Shown here one piece after another: positions 33,387 to 42,183 of a DNA stretch of 42,843 nt. The stretch spans positions 498,789 through 541,631 of the forward strand of contig NZ_OMPC01000001.1 of assembly GCF_900312675.1 (NCBI RefSeq). The letters run 5' to 3'. This DNA comes from Aliivibrio sp. EL58 (lineage in GTDB: Bacteria; Pseudomonadota; Gammaproteobacteria; Enterobacterales; Vibrionaceae). The translations under genes were made by a program, and so were the position numbers. The notes under the pieces are model-generated. The model was not told the origin of the DNA and did no database searches. It worked only from the letters and a program-made list of their open reading frames with translations. Position 1 is the stretch's first letter, and each line of letters opens with the position of its first letter.

Positions 33387-34934
33387 CTAAATTTTAAAGT
33401 AGGATAACTCTTCTCTCTGAGATATAGCCAAAGATGAGAGATCCTTTGATGCTTGCTGTGCTTGATTTATTGCTGCTACATTTTCATTTACTAAATCAAA
33501 TGTGTTCGTAACATTGATTGCTATTTCTTCTGTTACGTTAAATTGCTCTTGAGAAGCAGTAGCAACTAATGTATTTACATCTGAAATGGATTTTGCTGAA
33601 TTAACAATTTTATCAAAAGAAAATTTTACTTCTTCAGATAATGATACCGATTCTTGAATCAATAATACGTTTTCAATCATATTTCGATTTGCTATTTCTG
33701 ATTGAGCTTGTAGTTTCACAATAATTTCTTGGATGTTTATTGTTGATTTTTGCGTTTTTTCAGCAAGGCTACGGACTTCATCAGCAACAACAGCAAAACC
33801 CCTTCCTTGCTCACCTGCGCGAGCAGCTTCAATCGCTGCATTTAATGCGAGAAGGTTAGTTTGTTCTGAAATTGTACTAATCACATTTGTCACTTCGCCT
33901 ATATCAATTGCATCAATTCTTAATTCCGCAATCATATCTGCGGTTTGTTGAACCGAATCATTGATGTTTTTAGTTAGGTGTATTGATTTATCTAGAGTTG
34001 AATTACCTATTTCAATATCATTAATTGCTTTTTGAGTTTCATTTTCTGCATCAAAAGCATTTGCTGTGACTTCTTTTGAAGTACTAGATAATTCACTTAT
34101 TGCTGCGGATATTCCTTCAATTTGAGCTAATTCGTTTTGAGAGTTTTTCGTGGTGTCGGTCATTACATAGCTTAGTTCTTCTGATGCCGAAGACACATTA
34201 TCAGCGACAGCAAGACTATTTTTTACTATGGCAGATAGCTTTTCATTTAATATCAGCATTGATGCGTATATACCTGTATCTTTTTTCGATTTTATTAATT
34301 CCTGAGATAGATCTCCATTTGCGATGTTAGATAATATTAAAGAGATTGAACTTGGTTCACCTCCTACGTTCATCATCACATTTTTAACTAGGTATATTAT
34401 GAGTATAATTGTGAAAATTATAGATGATAATAACAAAAATAAGCTCTTTAAACTTATATCAGCGATGACATTGAAGGTAAAAGTTGTTATTTTATTATTT
34501 AAGTAAGATAGATCTTTCATCACTTTACTTTCTGTTTGCTGAGCATTTTCTAAATGAGATTTTTTCATTGCGTCTGATGTTGAATTGAAAATATTTAGAA
34601 TACTACTTTCGTATGCTGCGATGTCTTTTGATATAATATCTAGGCGGTTTTTATTTTCATTTGAGATCATGTAGGATTTTACTTCACTAATAGTGTCTTT
34701 ATTTTTAGCCATGCTTAGTTTGAAGTCTTCTATTTTATTATGACTTTTGCTTATTTGAAACGTTAGATTTTCGATAATTGAATCTCTAATCTCAATTTCT
34801 ACGTCAGAGATACCATTTAATACTCTTGTTTGATTTTTTATAAATTCAAAATTTGAGTTTATAAATACTATCATTATAATGTTTATTAAAATAACTAACA
34901 GGGTTGTTATAAAGCTTAATTTTTTTAATGTCAT
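33387..34934 (-). CDS. Methyl-accepting chemotaxis protein
   Basis: A 515-residue chemoreceptor. A membrane helix lies at about 5-26, then a mostly helical periplasmic sensor domain (about 28-158), a second helix at about 161-185 and a HAMP-like segment with VGGEPSSI (190-197). The long cytoplasmic coiled coil carries the conserved kinase-control tip ([20 protein letters not shown], about 355-374, then [20 protein letters not shown]). The ligand is unknown. It carries the paired TGC half-sites 90 bp before its start, so it may share control with the surface genes to its right. Codon use is AT-rich like its neighbours. Confidence 0.93.
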   Translation of the reverse strand: MTLKKLSFITTLLVILINIIMIVFINSNFEFIKNQTRVLNGISDVEIEIRDSIIENLTFQISKSHNKIEDFKLSMAKNKDTISEVKSYMISNENKNRLDIISKDIAAYESSILNIFNSTSDAMKKSHLENAQQTESKVMKDLSYLNNKITTFTFNVIADISLKSLFLLLSSIIFTIILIIYLVKNVMMNVGGEPSSISLILSNIANGDLSQELIKSKKDTGIYASMLILNEKLSAIVKNSLAVADNVSSASEELSYVMTDTTKNSQNELAQIEGISAAISELSSTSKEVTANAFDAENETQKAINDIEIGNSTLDKSIHLTKNINDSVQQTADMIAELRIDAIDIGEVTNVISTISEQTNLLALNAAIEAARAGEQGRGFAVVADEVRSLAEKTQKSTINIQEIIVKLQAQSEIANRNMIENVLLIQESVSLSEEVKFSFDKIVNSAKSISDVNTLVATASQEQFNVTEEIAINVTNTFDLVNENVAAINQAQQASKDLSSLAISQREELSYFKI

Positions 34935-35001
34935 AACAGGGTACTCATGATTTTTTGTTGATGTGATTTAAATTGAAATTATGAGGAATTTATATGTAAA
35001 A

Positions 35002-35030
35002 TTGCGCATTTAAAAGGCGTAAATGCGCAA
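35002..35030. repeat. 11-bp inverted repeat upstream of the chemoreceptor
   Basis: TTGCGCATTTA (35002-35012) and TAAATGCGCAA (35020-35030), perfect arms, 7-bp loop. Read leftward it could end the small ORF at 35056-35226; read as DNA it overlaps the left half-site of the TGC pair and could be an operator. Confidence 0.5.
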
Positions 35031-35049
35031 AGTATTTATGGAAAGTGCA
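35025..35049 (-). promoter_or_regulatory. TGC half-site pair upstream of the chemoreceptor gene
   Basis: On the minus strand TGCAC (35049-35045) is followed 20 bp later by TGCGC (35029-35025), about 90 bp before the chemoreceptor ATG. Confidence 0.45.
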
Positions 35050-35055
35050 TTATTT

Positions 35056-35226
35056 TTATCGATAATTTATGCTACTTTTTCGTATGGGTTCAATAATAAA
35101 GTGACGATGTCCAATGTTATATTGGGATTCAATAATAGAGCGTAGAGATAGAAATCCTCTTTTATCTATGGCTTTTTCAAAGCATGTTATTATTTTTCTT
35201 TCAAGACTATTATTGTAAGTTTTCAA
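35056..35226 (-). CDS. Possible 56-residue basic protein (TTG start)
   Basis: In the 506-bp gap between the chemoreceptor and the PAS-like gene the minus strand has an open frame from TTG 35226 to a stop at 35056. The product is basic and mostly helical (SLERKIITCFEKAIDKRGF, then SLRSIIESQYNIGHRHF). AAAGG lies 8 bases before the TTG and an inverted repeat lies just after the stop. No ATG and no recognised family, so it could be a relic. The rest of the gap holds only the half-site pairs. Confidence 0.3.
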   Translation of the reverse strand: MKTYNNSLERKIITCFEKAIDKRGFLSLRSIIESQYNIGHRHFIIEPIRKSSINYR

Positions 35227-35315
35227 AATTTAACCTTTAAATTTTAGCTGTTATTCTGTAACTAAATGTATATTTTGATTGGTCAGTATTTTTAATAAAT
35301 TTAACTTATTTAATA

Positions 35316-35343
35316 AATGTGCAAAAAAATATTTTAATGTGCA
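35316..35343 (+). promoter_or_regulatory. AATGTGCA direct repeat (20 bp apart) upstream of the PAS-like gene
   Basis: AATGTGCA at 35316-35323 and at 35336-35343, spaced exactly 20 bp, ending 97 bp before the ATG. Confidence 0.5.
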
Positions 35344-35440
35344 GGTTTTGTGTTTTTATGCTCCTTTGTAACTAGTAAAAATTTTTTTATATAGTATAAA
35401 ATACCTACGTTTTATAATGAATGTTAACCTATAGAAGCCA

Positions 35441-35800
35441 ATGATGAATAAAAATGAAATCTTTGCGTTCATGAATTCCTATCCTCAACCATCAGTATTA
35501 ACTACGACTAGTGGAATTATGGTTTATGCGAATTCTTCATATAAGTCTCAATTTTATTGTGGAGTAAGTAATGAAGAATATAGCGTAATTGATAATATTA
35601 TAGGAATGACAAATGATCCGTTAATAAAAGCAAATGCATTATACTGTAAACATCTAGAATCAGTATTTTTAGTAAATAGGCAAACATGCATAAAAAGAGA
35701 ACTCTTTTTTTATAAAAAATACATCACATTAAGAACTATAATATTCTTAAATGAGGTTGAGTATATTTTACTTTTAATTGTTGAAGAGATAAAAGAATAA
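35441..35800 (+). CDS. Small PAS-like protein of unknown function
   Basis: A 119-residue cytoplasmic protein without signal peptide or membrane segment. The N-terminal part (PQPSVLTTTSGIMVYANSSY) has the look of the start of a PAS domain, the rest is helix then strands (LRTIIFLNEVEYILLLIVEE). There is no output domain, so it would act alone or on a partner. The ATG at 35441 is followed directly by a second in-frame ATG, with only a weak AGAAG site upstream. Very AT-rich codon use. It shares the half-site pair with the chemoreceptor, OmpA-like and lipoprotein genes. Confidence 0.6.
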   Translation: MMNKNEIFAFMNSYPQPSVLTTTSGIMVYANSSYKSQFYCGVSNEEYSVIDNIIGMTNDPLIKANALYCKHLESVFLVNRQTCIKRELFFYKKYITLRTIIFLNEVEYILLLIVEEIKE

Positions 35801-35815
35801 ATAAAAACTTATTAA

Positions 35816-35843
35816 AATAAGGGTTTGTATACAAACCCTTATT
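35816..35843. terminator. 28-bp perfect palindrome between the PAS-like gene and sodC
   Basis: AATAAGGGTTTGTA (35816-35829) is followed immediately by its exact complement. It lies between convergent genes and probably ends both transcripts, although the T-run is weak on each side. Confidence 0.7.
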
Positions 35844-35845
35844 AC

Positions 35846-36367
35846 TTAGTTTATTATTACACCACATGAAATACGATCATATCCCCCTCCAAGAGGTGCA
35901 GGGTGATCTGAATGATTATCCGAGCCTTTATGCACCATTATGGACTTTCCTTTTAACTCTTTAATCTTTATACGAGGAGCAAGGACGGGGTTTGTCGCAT
36001 CGCCATTATTATCTACATATAATGGTGGTAGGTCCCCCTTATGATTATCTGTCGTCCATGGAAAACCGTGTTTTTTTGCCTTTTCTGGGTCATAATGACC
36101 ACCAGCTTTTCCTCCTAATATATATATTCCATTCATAAGAGCTGTACCACAATCTCCTTTTTCGTGAATATGAAAACCATGTAACCCTGGTTCTAAATTT
36201 ATTAGATTTGGTGTAAATACTACACCGTATAAACTACTTTTTATTGTTATATCTCCTATTAACTCACCAGTTTTTAGATCTTTCATTTTTACGCTAATAT
36301 CATTAGTTGATCCAATCGAATAAAATGGTAATAAAGTTATAAAATAGAAAAATAATATCTTATTCAT
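35846..36367 (-). CDS. sodC: Periplasmic Cu/Zn superoxide dismutase
   Basis: A 173-residue SodC with a signal peptide (about 1-20). Copper ligands are His66, His68, bridging His91 and His146 (GFHIHE, AGGHYDP, MVHKGSD). Zinc ligands are His91, His100, His109 and Asp112 (KKHGFPW, DNHKGDLP). The disulphide is Cys73-Cys168 (DCG, ISCGV). All catalytic residues are present, so it should convert superoxide to peroxide in the periplasm. Its ATG overlaps the last codons of the coiled-coil gene by 8 bp, implying translational coupling, and it is convergent with the PAS-like gene. Confidence 0.95.
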   Translation of the reverse strand: MNKILFFYFITLLPFYSIGSTNDISVKMKDLKTGELIGDITIKSSLYGVVFTPNLINLEPGLHGFHIHEKGDCGTALMNGIYILGGKAGGHYDPEKAKKHGFPWTTDNHKGDLPPLYVDNNGDATNPVLAPRIKIKELKGKSIMVHKGSDNHSDHPAPLGGGYDRISCGVIIN

Positions 36368-36563
36368 TTTTTTCTTTCACTTGTATTGATTCATAAATAA
36401 AAATCGCATTGTTGTATTCTACTAGTAGTTCTTTTATCCGTTTATTTTTTTTACTATCATTCTCTTTTGCTATCTCACTAATAAGTGTCATCTTTATTTT
36501 CATTATCCTTTCTTTTGCTTGATTTTTTAGTTTAATCTGGTCCTTTATTTCTTTTATTTTCAT
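36360..36563 (-). CDS. 67-residue coiled-coil protein coupled to sodC
   Basis: A short, highly charged helical protein (Lys/Glu/Ile-rich, e.g. IKDQIKLKNQAKERIMKIKM) with no signal peptide or cysteine. GAGG lies 6 bases before ATG 36563. Its stop codon lies 8 bp inside sodC, and this overlap plus the ribosome site make it a probable gene rather than a shadow. Function is unknown; it resembles no chaperone I know. It is divergent from the OmpA-like gene. Confidence 0.6.
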   Translation of the reverse strand: MKIKEIKDQIKLKNQAKERIMKIKMTLISEIAKENDSKKNKRIKELLVEYNNAIFIYESIQVKEKNE

Positions 36564-36753
36564 AATAAGCCTCTAATCGAAATTTATGATTTATTGTAAG
36601 CTAGCTAACTTTATAAAAATAAGAGGGTGGAAAGATATTACTTTTTATTGTTTTAATAAACCTTTCATAAAATTGCATGAAATTTTATATATTTAAAAAA
36701 AATTTATTGTTTATTTTATTGTTTTATTGTATGTGGTTTGGTTAGTGTTTTTG

Positions 36754-36779
36754 TGCGTAATTACATGATGTTTTTGCAT
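36754..36779 (+). promoter_or_regulatory. TGC half-site pair upstream of the OmpA-like gene
   Basis: TTTTTGTGCG (TGC at 36754) and TTTTTGCATG (TGC at 36775), 21 bp apart, 75 bp before the ATG. The 290-bp divergent gap 36564-36853 shows no other structure. Confidence 0.5.
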
Positions 36780-36853
36780 GTTTTATTGTTTTTATTTGCC
36801 TTTTACTTATTTAATATCGGTGGGAATTTATTAGAAACATAGGTGATTATCTA

Positions 36854-37876
36854 ATGTGTACTTCTCTTTCCATTAAAGTAGTGTCGGCTTTATCTGTTTT
36901 TTTAGTTTTTTCTGCTAAAGCAGAAATTGTTTATCCAAGTTATTTTATCGGTGGAAATCTGAGTTATCAGTTTGCTGATGATGATAATTATAGTTATTCA
37001 GATCCTAGTGCACCGTCTTTTGGCGTTAGCTCTGGAGTTCAGTTTAATGATGCTTGGCGTTGGGATATTGGTTACCAATATTCAGGAGGCCTTAAAGCTC
37101 GTGAAAATAATATAGAAATTAATCCTATGTGGTTTGAAACTGCACTTCGCTATGATTGGGTATTACAGCAAAACTATAAAGCCTACGCGAGAATAGGTGT
37201 GGCTTATTGGGATGTTGATAAGCATATTCAAGGAGCTGAAACACGTTCAACACAAGGTGTTTCTCCACTAGGTGAGGTTGGTATTAGTTATGCGGTGACG
37301 CCTAATATTGATATTGAAGGTGGCTTTAAATATATAAATGAAATTGGTGATAAATATACTGGTAGATATGATAATAATTCCTTTGTTATTAATTTAAATT
37401 ATAAATTTTTTAATGAAAAGAAAGTGATTGCTGAGAAAAAAATCATAGTTAAAAAGGAGCCTAAAATTTTACCTCCAGTACCTGTTGTTATTCCGGTTAA
37501 AAAGACAATTACTACAAATGAAGAATCGTATGTAACGTATTTTTCATTTGCTAGCAGTAAGGTTGATACGGGAAGTCTTGAACTGAAAAAAGTGTTGGAT
37601 ATTCTTAATAAATATCCACAAAGTAATCTGATTTTAACCGGTAATACAGACTCCATTGGTTCTTATGCTGCTAATCAAAGATTATCGCAAAAACGTGCAA
37701 ATAGTGTGGCGCGTTTTTTCACTGATAGAGGTATTTCAATATCTAGAATAACGGTTCGTGCAGATGGTGAAACAAATCCTGTTGCGAGCAATATGACAGC
37801 AGTAGGAAGAAGTCAGAACCTTCGTGTTGATATGAATATTCCTAGTTTCTCTTATGAAGTAGTGGCCTCAAAATGA
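36854..37876 (+). CDS. OmpA-like outer-membrane protein
   Basis: A 340-residue outer-membrane protein. A signal peptide ends at AKA-E (residue 23). An eight-strand OmpA-type barrel spans about 24-190 (YFIGGNLSYQF, WRWDIGYQYSGG, YKAYARIGVAYWDV), followed by a proline-rich hinge (LPPVPVVIPVKK) and a C-terminal peptidoglycan-binding OmpA domain (about 228-335: GNTDSIGSYAANQRLS, RANSVARFF). AGGTGA lies 7 bases before the ATG. The gene overlaps the next by four bases (ATGA), so it is translationally coupled to the giant Ig-repeat lipoprotein, perhaps providing its outer-membrane partner. Confidence 0.9.
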   Translation: MCTSLSIKVVSALSVFLVFSAKAEIVYPSYFIGGNLSYQFADDDNYSYSDPSAPSFGVSSGVQFNDAWRWDIGYQYSGGLKARENNIEINPMWFETALRYDWVLQQNYKAYARIGVAYWDVDKHIQGAETRSTQGVSPLGEVGISYAVTPNIDIEGGFKYINEIGDKYTGRYDNNSFVINLNYKFFNEKKVIAEKKIIVKKEPKILPPVPVVIPVKKTITTNEESYVTYFSFASSKVDTGSLELKKVLDILNKYPQSNLILTGNTDSIGSYAANQRLSQKRANSVARFFTDRGISISRITVRADGETNPVASNMTAVGRSQNLRVDMNIPSFSYEVVASK

Positions 37877-40800
37877 TTAAATCTATAACCATAATGGGTG
37901 TTAAGTTACTTACTCTATTTCTAACAACCATAAGCCTATTTGGATGTAATGCTGAAGATGCGTTTAGTGTTCCTCCAACAAATGATGGTGTCGATAAAGT
38001 ATTAGTTAGTATTCAAATAGCACCTGCTGAAAAATTAAGTTTTGGTAGAAGTGACTTGCAGGTTGCAAAAGGAAATAAATTACCGTTAATCGCAACTGGA
38101 GCTTATAGCGACGGCTCAAATGAAAATATTACTGATAAGGTTGATTGGGTAAGTTCAGAACAGTTAATCGTTAGTGTCTCTAATGTTGGTATTACTAGAG
38201 GGGTAGCAGAAGGTCAAAGTGAAATTGTTGCTACTCTTGGGAATATCGTAAGTAATGAGCTTGTTATTTTAGTCAATCCAGCAGAAGCCGTTTCTATTCA
38301 GATTACGCCAGCAATGAAGAATATTCCTTTAGGTAGTTTTCAGCAATATGAAGCTGTGGCGACTTACACTGATGGAACAACAATGATTATTAATAATCAT
38401 GATCGTATTGAGTGGTTCGTTTCAAGCCCAACAAAAGTGACTATGACACCAACAGGTAAAGCAACTGCCGTTGGTACAGGAAACATGGCAATTTTTGCCA
38501 TGTTAGGAGAAATAAAAAGTAACGTAGCGGATTTGATAGTAACTAATGCAGCAATAACTTCTATTCAGATTGAGCCTGCAGTTAAAGTGATAGCTAAGGG
38601 AAATAAACAACAATACACAGCAGTAGGTACGTTAAGTGATAATACAACTCAAGATATTACTAATGATGTTAGTTGGGTTGTTACTGGTGATGGTGTTTCT
38701 ATCTCTGAGCGTGGTTTGGCTTCTGGCGACGAAATTGGAGACGTTAATATTCAAGCCTCTATTGGCGGGATTAAAAGTAATAATGCCTCTTTAGAAATTA
38801 CGGATGCAGTTGTCACAGTTCTTAATATTACTCCTTTAAATGTCAGTATTGCTAAGGGTAATTCTCAAAAATATGAAGCTTTGGCTACTTATTCTGATGG
38901 AAAAAAAACAGATGTGACAGCTCGGGCTACTTGGAATAGCTCTGATACTCGTACTGCAACAATAACTAATGGAGTTGCTAATGGAATAGCGATTGGAAGT
39001 TCTACTATTAACGCTATTTTTGGTGGTATTAATAGTGAAAATGCAGCTTTATCTGTCACTGCTGCTGAAGTTGTTAGTCTTCAGGTTTCCCCTGCTGTTT
39101 ATAGTCTTGCAAAAGGTACATCTCATCAATATACAGCAACAGCGACTTATACTGATGGTAGTTTTGCTGTTGTTAATGACAATGTTAGTTGGCTAAGCTC
39201 GGATTCAGCAATTGCGACAGTGAGTGTTGGTGGGTTAGGCTCTGGTGTTAAAGTTGGCCAAGTTACGGTGACTGCATCTTTGGATTCTGTAGTAAGTAAC
39301 GATTCAGAATTAACGGTGACTTCTGCTGAACTGCAATCAATTCAAATTACGCCCGCAAGAAAAAGCATAGCAAAAGGTAATACTCAGCAATATGAGGCAT
39401 TAGGTACATATACTGATGGTAAGGTGCAAGATATCAGCACGCTAGTAAGTTGGTCTAGTTCTGATAAAAATGTAGCTACTATTTCTATTCACGGCCTAGC
39501 TTCTGGGGTTGCTATAGGTAGTAATATAGATATTAAAGCTACTTTGGGGAAAATCATAAGTAATACCGCAGTGTTAAATGTTGCGGCGGCGGATGTTATA
39601 TCAATTCAAATAACACCACCGAGTGCAAGTGTCGCAAAAGGTAATACACAACAATATATCGCGACTGCTACTTATACGGATAATACAACTGTTGATATTA
39701 GTAGTTCAGTCAGCTGGTTTAGTTCTGATACTTTGCTTGCCTCGATTACATCAGTTGGTTTAGCGACTGGTGTTAGCGAGGGCGAAGTTAATGTTCATGC
39801 TACATTTAATTCTGTTACTAGTAATAATGTAACTTTAACTGTGACTGCTGCAGAGCTAGAGTCTATACAAATTACGCCTCCTGAAGTCAGTATTGCAAAG
39901 GGTAATGCACAACAGTATACCGCTGTGGGTTACTATAGTGATGATCAGAATGTAGATATTACAGATTCTGTTACTTGGAGTAGTTCCAACCCGGCTTTAG
40001 TTACTATTTCTTCTGGAGTATCTGGCGGTTTAGCGAGTGGCGATCATGAAGGCCAAGTTAAAATTTTAGCTGAATTAAATTCGAATGTTAGTAATCAAGC
40101 TACCTTATCAGTAACTGTGGCTGAACTTGTTTCTATCCAGATAACTCCAGCAACAGTAAGTATTGCAGAAGGTAATACTCAACGGTATTTAGCTACTGCA
40201 ACCTATACGGATGGCCATACCGCCGATGTCACTAACTTGGTTAGTTGGTCTAGTTCTGATACGGGTTTAGCAACTATTAATACTCAAGGTTTAGCAACAG
40301 GTGTTAGTCTTGGAGAGGTTCAGATTTTTGCAAGACAAGATGAAGTTTCAAGTAATGAAGCGACATTAACAGTTATAAGTGCAAGTGTTGTTTCTATTCA
40401 GGTCACACCTCCTACGAAGAGTATTGCTAAAGGTGATACCCAACAATATGTTGCGGTGGCCACTTATAATAACAACACAACAAAAGATGTTAGTGATAGT
40501 GTCAGTTGGTCTAGTTCTAATACTGGAGTTGCAACAATTAGTTCTGAAGGCTTAGGGACCGGTGTTACTGAGGGAGTGGTAACGATACAAGCAACATTGA
40601 ACGGTGTAAGTAGCAATTCAGCAACATTAACAATAACTTCAGCTGTTGTGCGTTCTTTGCAGATAACGCCAGCAATGCAAAGTATCCCTAAGGGTAATCA
40701 ACAGCAATATACGGCAGTTGCTACATATTCTGATAACTCGACATTGGATGTTACAGGACGAATTAATTGGAATTCATCAGATAGAAGTATTGCAACGATT

Positions 40801-41955
40801 ACAAATGTTGGTTTAGCGCAGGGTGTTATTGAAGGTAATGTTACAATAACTGGTTCTTTAAATGGGATTAATAGTAACGAGGCTACATTGACAGTAACCG
40901 CTGCGATCCTTGAGAGAATCGAATTAACTCCTTTAAATGTTAGTCTTGCGAAGGGTAATAACCAACAATATGTTGCGACGGGTTATTATAGTGACGATAG
41001 TCATCGTGATATTAGCTCAGAAGTTTCATGGCAAAGTACAGTAACAGCGGTTGCGACCATTAGTAGTAGTGGTCTTGCTGTGGGGGTTGATATAGGGAAT
41101 TCAACAATAAAGGCCTCAAAAGATAGTATTGTTAGTAATGATTCAGTAATCAATGTTACAGCTGCAATTCTTAGAAGTATTGAATTGTCACCGTCAAACG
41201 CGGACATTACTGTAAGTAATAATCAACAATATATTGCGACAGGGGTTTATAGTGACGGTAGCTCCCGTGCTATCTCTAATGATGTATCATGGATGAGTGA
41301 TGATACGAGGGTAGCAACAGTTAGTCAAACAGGGTTAGCTATTGGTGTGGGGGTAGGGAGTACAACGATAAGTGCTGCAAAAGATGGTATCGTTAGTAAT
41401 GATTCTGAGCTAAATGTTATAGGGGTAGTTCTTGAAAGTATTCAGATTACTCCTTCGACAATTACCATTAGTGATGGCGATGAGCTGCAGTATGTAGCAA
41501 CAGGATCTTATAGTGATAATACGAGTCGTGATATTACTAATGAAGTTTCATGGACTAGTGGGAATGCAAATGTTGCGACGATTAGTACAGAAGGACTTGC
41601 TGTGGGTGTGCGTAATGGCAGTACGATAATTACAGCGACAAAAGATGGTATCAGTGGCCGTGCTAATGTGACAGTTGCTCGTCCTTTTGTAAGCGTTTCG
41701 CCTAGAAATCAGTTTGTTACGACTGGTAGTCAATTGCAGCTTAAGGCTGAAGCTCAGTATGGAGATGGCCGAGTTGTAGATATAACTAATCAAGCAACTT
41801 GGGAAAGCAGTGATCCGCAAGACATCACTGTTGATCAGACTGGAATGGTAACTGCAGTTAGTTCGAACGAAGGAAATGCCGCAAGAATATCGGCTACTTT
41901 TCATCATAACTCGGTAATCTGGGGAGAAACGCTTGTGTTTGTTCGTGCTAAATAG
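37873..41955 (+). CDS. Giant lipoprotein with 15 Big_2-type Ig repeats
   Basis: A 1360-residue lipoprotein. The signal peptide ends at lipobox LFGC with Cys25. The rest is 15 tandem domains of about 85 residues, each starting like 'SIQITPA' then 'AKGN-QQY-A-ATYTDG' and 'DVSW-SS--AT-(I/V)-GLA-G'. These match bacterial Ig-like domain group 2 (Big_2), the fold of invasin- and intimin-type and other surface proteins. No enzyme domain is visible. It should be a long stiff surface rod, perhaps an adhesin. The start overlaps ompA by ATGA; the next in-frame ATG is seven codons in. A paralogue begins at 42184. Confidence 0.9.
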   Translation: MIKSITIMGVKLLTLFLTTISLFGCNAEDAFSVPPTNDGVDKVLVSIQIAPAEKLSFGRSDLQVAKGNKLPLIATGAYSDGSNENITDKVDWVSSEQLIVSVSNVGITRGVAEGQSEIVATLGNIVSNELVILVNPAEAVSIQITPAMKNIPLGSFQQYEAVATYTDGTTMIINNHDRIEWFVSSPTKVTMTPTGKATAVGTGNMAIFAMLGEIKSNVADLIVTNAAITSIQIEPAVKVIAKGNKQQYTAVGTLSDNTTQDITNDVSWVVTGDGVSISERGLASGDEIGDVNIQASIGGIKSNNASLEITDAVVTVLNITPLNVSIAKGNSQKYEALATYSDGKKTDVTARATWNSSDTRTATITNGVANGIAIGSSTINAIFGGINSENAALSVTAAEVVSLQVSPAVYSLAKGTSHQYTATATYTDGSFAVVNDNVSWLSSDSAIATVSVGGLGSGVKVGQVTVTASLDSVVSNDSELTVTSAELQSIQITPARKSIAKGNTQQYEALGTYTDGKVQDISTLVSWSSSDKNVATISIHGLASGVAIGSNIDIKATLGKIISNTAVLNVAAADVISIQITPPSASVAKGNTQQYIATATYTDNTTVDISSSVSWFSSDTLLASITSVGLATGVSEGEVNVHATFNSVTSNNVTLTVTAAELESIQITPPEVSIAKGNAQQYTAVGYYSDDQNVDITDSVTWSSSNPALVTISSGVSGGLASGDHEGQVKILAELNSNVSNQATLSVTVAELVSIQITPATVSIAEGNTQRYLATATYTDGHTADVTNLVSWSSSDTGLATINTQGLATGVSLGEVQIFARQDEVSSNEATLTVISASVVSIQVTPPTKSIAKGDTQQYVAVATYNNNTTKDVSDSVSWSSSNTGVATISSEGLGTGVTEGVVTIQATLNGVSSNSATLTITSAVVRSLQITPAMQSIPKGNQQQYTAVATYSDNSTLDVTGRINWNSSDRSIATITNVGLAQGVIEGNVTITGSLNGINSNEATLTVTAAILERIELTPLNVSLAKGNNQQYVATGYYSDDSHRDISSEVSWQSTVTAVATISSSGLAVGVDIGNSTIKASKDSIVSNDSVINVTAAILRSIELSPSNADITVSNNQQYIATGVYSDGSSRAISNDVSWMSDDTRVATVSQTGLAIGVGVGSTTISAAKDGIVSNDSELNVIGVVLESIQITPSTITISDGDELQYVATGSYSDNTSRDITNEVSWTSGNANVATISTEGLAVGVRNGSTIITATKDGISGRANVTVARPFVSVSPRNQFVTTGSQLQLKAEAQYGDGRVVDITNQATWESSDPQDITVDQTGMVTAVSSNEGNAARISATFHHNSVIWGETLVFVRAK
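37999..41943 (+). repeat. Tandem array of 15 Big_2 units
   Basis: Repeat units of about 250-265 bp, diverged in DNA sequence but regular in protein (landmarks SIQITP, QQY, VSW, GLA). The first and last units are the most divergent; units 6-11 are the most alike. Confidence 0.85.
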
Positions 41956-41997
41956 ATTTCATATAGTAAAAACATTCTAAATTAAATTTGTTTTATA

Positions 41998-42033
41998 AAA
42001 ACCGAGTATATTTAATATGTACTCGGTTTTTTT
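41998..42033 (+). terminator. Terminator after the giant lipoprotein gene
   Basis: AAACCGAGTA pairs with TACTCGGTTT (42020-42029) around an 11-base loop, followed by a T-run. Confidence 0.9.
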
Positions 42034-42083
42034 ATTTTTATTTCTGATAATAAAAATGCTTTTAATTAATCAATATTATTTTC

Positions 42084-42110
42084 TTTGCACTTATTGTGGT
42101 TATTTTGCAC
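42084..42110 (+). promoter_or_regulatory. TTTGCAC direct repeat (20 bp apart) upstream of the second Ig-repeat lipoprotein
   Basis: TTTGCAC at 42084-42090 and 42104-42110, exactly 20 bp apart, ending about 75 bp before the ATG, the same distance as at the OmpA-like gene. Confidence 0.55.
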
Positions 42111-42183
42111 TTTTACATAGATCTTTTTTATGGCCTATTGTTAATACTTATTGCTCTTTATTGAAAAAGTAGGCTAGGTATAT

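Noticed and set aside
38993-39196. Plus-strand 67-codon frame inside the giant lipoprotein gene
   Set aside because: It is out of frame with the repeat protein, hydrophobic only because of codon bias in the repeats, and lacks start signals.
41001-41907. Minus-strand open frames inside the giant lipoprotein gene (41001-41207, 41548-41907)
   Set aside because: They lie in repeat-coding DNA opposite a clearly coding frame and show no ribosome site or family resemblance.
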